This document shows, in pieces, positions 62,411-64,000 of a stretch of DNA of 64,000 nt (its first letter is position 1; each line of letters opens with the position of its first letter). This DNA is from an uncultured Lachnospiraceae bacterium (lineage in GTDB: Bacteria > Bacillota > Clostridia > Lachnospirales > Lachnospiraceae): positions 1 through 64,000 of the forward strand of contig CAJTOO010000017.1 of NCBI GenBank assembly GCA_910577735.1. The letters are read 5' to 3'. A program made the translations under genes and the position numbers. Below the pieces are notes generated by a model. It ran no database searches and was not told the origin of the DNA. It saw only the letters and a list, made by a program, of their open reading frames with translations.

Positions 62411-64000
62411 CTACTCCACAAACGCAAAGTCAGAATCATTTGTGGTAAATACCGGAATCACTGCAAGCGGCGCCTCGCATCTTACAGTCACCCCGCCTTC
62501 ATATACTTTACCGGTCTGCACCTCTTTCCAGGTCCTTCCGGCGGGAAGATACACATCACGCTCCCGCATCCCTTCATAAAGCACGGGCGCAACCAGAATA
62601 TCGGGACCAAACATATACTCATCATTGATATCCCAACAGGTCTCGTCTTCCGGATTGTCATAGAACAGAGGCCTGATAACCGGGGTACCTTTTTCATGGG
62701 CTTTCACCATCTGCTCGGTCACGTAGGGACGCAGCGTCTCACGTGTGTCCACCAATCCTTTCAGAATCTTATAGACATCCTCACCATAAGAATAGAGTTC
62801 GTTCTCTGCGCCGCTTCCAAATGGCTGATTCCACATCCTGGCCGCATTGGAAATTGTAAAATCAATGGGATCGCGGAAACCGTGCAGTCTTGTCACAGGA
62901 CAGAACAGTCCGAACTGGAACCAACGAATCAACAGTTCATGGAACTTGGGATCATGGATGTCGCCGCCGGTAAATCCGCCAATATCCGTGGTCCACCAGG
63001 GAATCCCCGAAAGTCCTACATTCAGTCCGGCAGCCATCTGGTACTGCAAAAAGTCAAAGGTGGAGTGGGTATCACCGGACCACAGAAGCGCGCCGTAACG
63101 CTGACTGCCTGCCCATACACACCGCAGCAGATTTAAGATATTTTCCTGTCCCTCTTTCTGCATCCCCTCATAAAAGGTCTTCGCATACTCTACCGGATAG
63201 AAATTGGAAACTTTCATGGCCGGCCCTTTATGATATCGGAAACTGTCAAAGTCATAGTGGAACATATAATCCGGCTCTGCCTCATCCAGCCAGAAAATCT
63301 TAATGCCGTATTTATAATAATGCTCTTTGGCCTTATTCCAAACATACTCTCTGGCCTCCGGGTTAAAAGCATCGTAGAGATATTCATTCCCCATGAACTG
63401 CATCTGCACGGCATTGGCTCTCTCCGAGCGTACCAAGAGCCCCAGCTCTTTCATTTCATCATAGTTTTCGCTGTTCACATCCACTGTGGGCCAGATGGAT
63501 ACCATCAGTTCGATTCCCATGCTCTTAAGCTCATCCACCATCGCCTGAGGATCCGGCCAGAACTTTGGATCAAACTGCCAGTCTCCCTGGTTGGTCCAAT
63601 GGAAGAAATCACAGACAATTACAGAAATCGGAATACCGCGCTTCTTATATTCTCTTGCCACGTTCAAAAGCTGTTCCTGGGTGGTGTAACGCAGCTTACA
63701 CTGCCAGAATCCTGTAGCATAATCAGGCATCATAGGAACCTTACCGGTAGCCTCCGCATATGCTTCTTCAATCTCTGCCGGCGTATCTCCCGCCGTAATC
63801 CAAAGATCCATATGTTCGGAACATTCTGCAATCCACTCTGTGAGATTATTGGCAAAGGTCACACGGCCAATAGCCGGATTGTTCCACAGAAAACCATACC
63901 CACGGTTAGAGAGTGCAAAGGGAATGCTGGCCTGACTGTTACGCTGTGCCAGTTCCAGACAGCAGCCCTTCATATTTAACTGCTTCTCCTGTCTTTGACC
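62411..64000 (-). CDS. GH31 family glycoside hydrolase (alpha-glucosidase/alpha-xylosidase), 5' end outside window
   Basis: At least 529 residues are visible. GH31 core: NRGYGFLWNNPAIG, then SVIVCDFFHWTNQGDW. The nucleophile-type segment KIFWLDEAEPDY and acid/base region RCVWAGSQRYGALLWSGDTHSTF are followed by GGFTGGDIHDPKF and the C-terminal sandwich. The YicI-like string FHWTNQGDW favours alpha-xylosidase or related activity. The reading frame stays open past the window end and the family's N-terminal domain (about 200 residues) is missing, so the internal ATG near 63973 is not the true start. Cytoplasmic enzyme releasing terminal alpha-linked xylose or glucose. Confidence 0.9.
   Translation of the reverse strand, partial: GQRQEKQLNMKGCCLELAQRNSQASIPFALSNRGYGFLWNNPAIGRVTFANNLTEWIAECSEHMDLWITAGDTPAEIEEAYAEATGKVPMMPDYATGFWQCKLRYTTQEQLLNVAREYKKRGIPISVIVCDFFHWTNQGDWQFDPKFWPDPQAMVDELKSMGIELMVSIWPTVDVNSENYDEMKELGLLVRSERANAVQMQFMGNEYLYDAFNPEAREYVWNKAKEHYYKYGIKIFWLDEAEPDYMFHYDFDSFRYHKGPAMKVSNFYPVEYAKTFYEGMQKEGQENILNLLRCVWAGSQRYGALLWSGDTHSTFDFLQYQMAAGLNVGLSGIPWWTTDIGGFTGGDIHDPKFHELLIRWFQFGLFCPVTRLHGFRDPIDFTISNAARMWNQPFGSGAENELYSYGEDVYKILKGLVDTRETLRPYVTEQMVKAHEKGTPVIRPLFYDNPEDETCWDINDEYMFGPDILVAPVLYEGMRERDVYLPAGRTWKEVQTGKVYEGGVTVRCEAPLAVIPVFTTNDSDFAFVE

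Noticed and set aside
63973..63973. ATG here as the GH31 start
   Set aside because: The frame is open upstream to the window edge and the family's N-terminal domain would be missing.

Overview
The window looks like chromosome from an anaerobic gut Firmicute, probably Lachnospiraceae (Clostridia). The evidence is Gram-positive lipoproteins, strong AGGAGG ribosome-binding sites, a bile salt hydrolase, a glycyl radical enzyme with its activase, GH38/GH31 glycosidases, YesMN-type two-component regulation, a hemerythrin, and no outer-membrane genes. I saw no tRNA, rRNA, CRISPR array, integrase or transposase.

Layout. 1-8.2 kb: a minus-strand sugar operon (ribose-type ABC transporter, Gfo/Idh/MocA dehydrogenase, two xylose-isomerase-like TIM barrels) with a divergent LacI-type regulator and a clear palindromic operator. 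8.2-12.6 kb: a small helical protein, a MATE exporter, a hydrolase-acetyltransferase fusion, a bile salt hydrolase and a Nudix hydrolase. 12.6-19.1 kb: an AT-rich defence block between the Nudix gene and recQ. It holds one m5C methyltransferase, two different Sau3AI/MutH-fold endonucleases and a Vsr nuclease, with a three-gene toxin-antitoxin-SecB-like chaperone (TAC) operon behind them. 19.2-24 kb: recQ and a polar amino acid ABC transporter. 24-29.6 kb: signalling genes (soluble hybrid histidine kinase, hemerythrin/CheX-like protein, membrane diguanylate cyclase) and a YjbR-family gene. 29.7-37 kb: cell-surface genes, including an exosortase paired with a VIT/VWA protein that ends in a PEP-CTERM-like sorting tail. 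37-43 kb: a propeller/solute-binding lipoprotein, DegV, and a coupled RelA/SpoT-domain plus DGQHR-domain gene pair. 43-64 kb: an SDR dehydrogenase, then a mannoside locus (two GH38 alpha-mannosidases, DUF1861, ABC importer, YesM/YesN two-component system), an AraC-regulated glycyl radical enzyme with activase, and a GH31 glucosidase/xylosidase cut by the window end.

The most notable points are: (1) the TAC operon next to the unusual double-Sau3AI restriction system; (2) the RelA/SpoT + DGQHR pair, which I do not recognise as a named system; (3) the exosortase/VIT pair in a Firmicute; and (4) eight GCATCA boxes spaced at exactly 11 bp across the divergent promoter of the VIT/exosortase operon and the solute-binding lipoprotein. 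The gene families are recognised by eye from motifs; no database search was possible.
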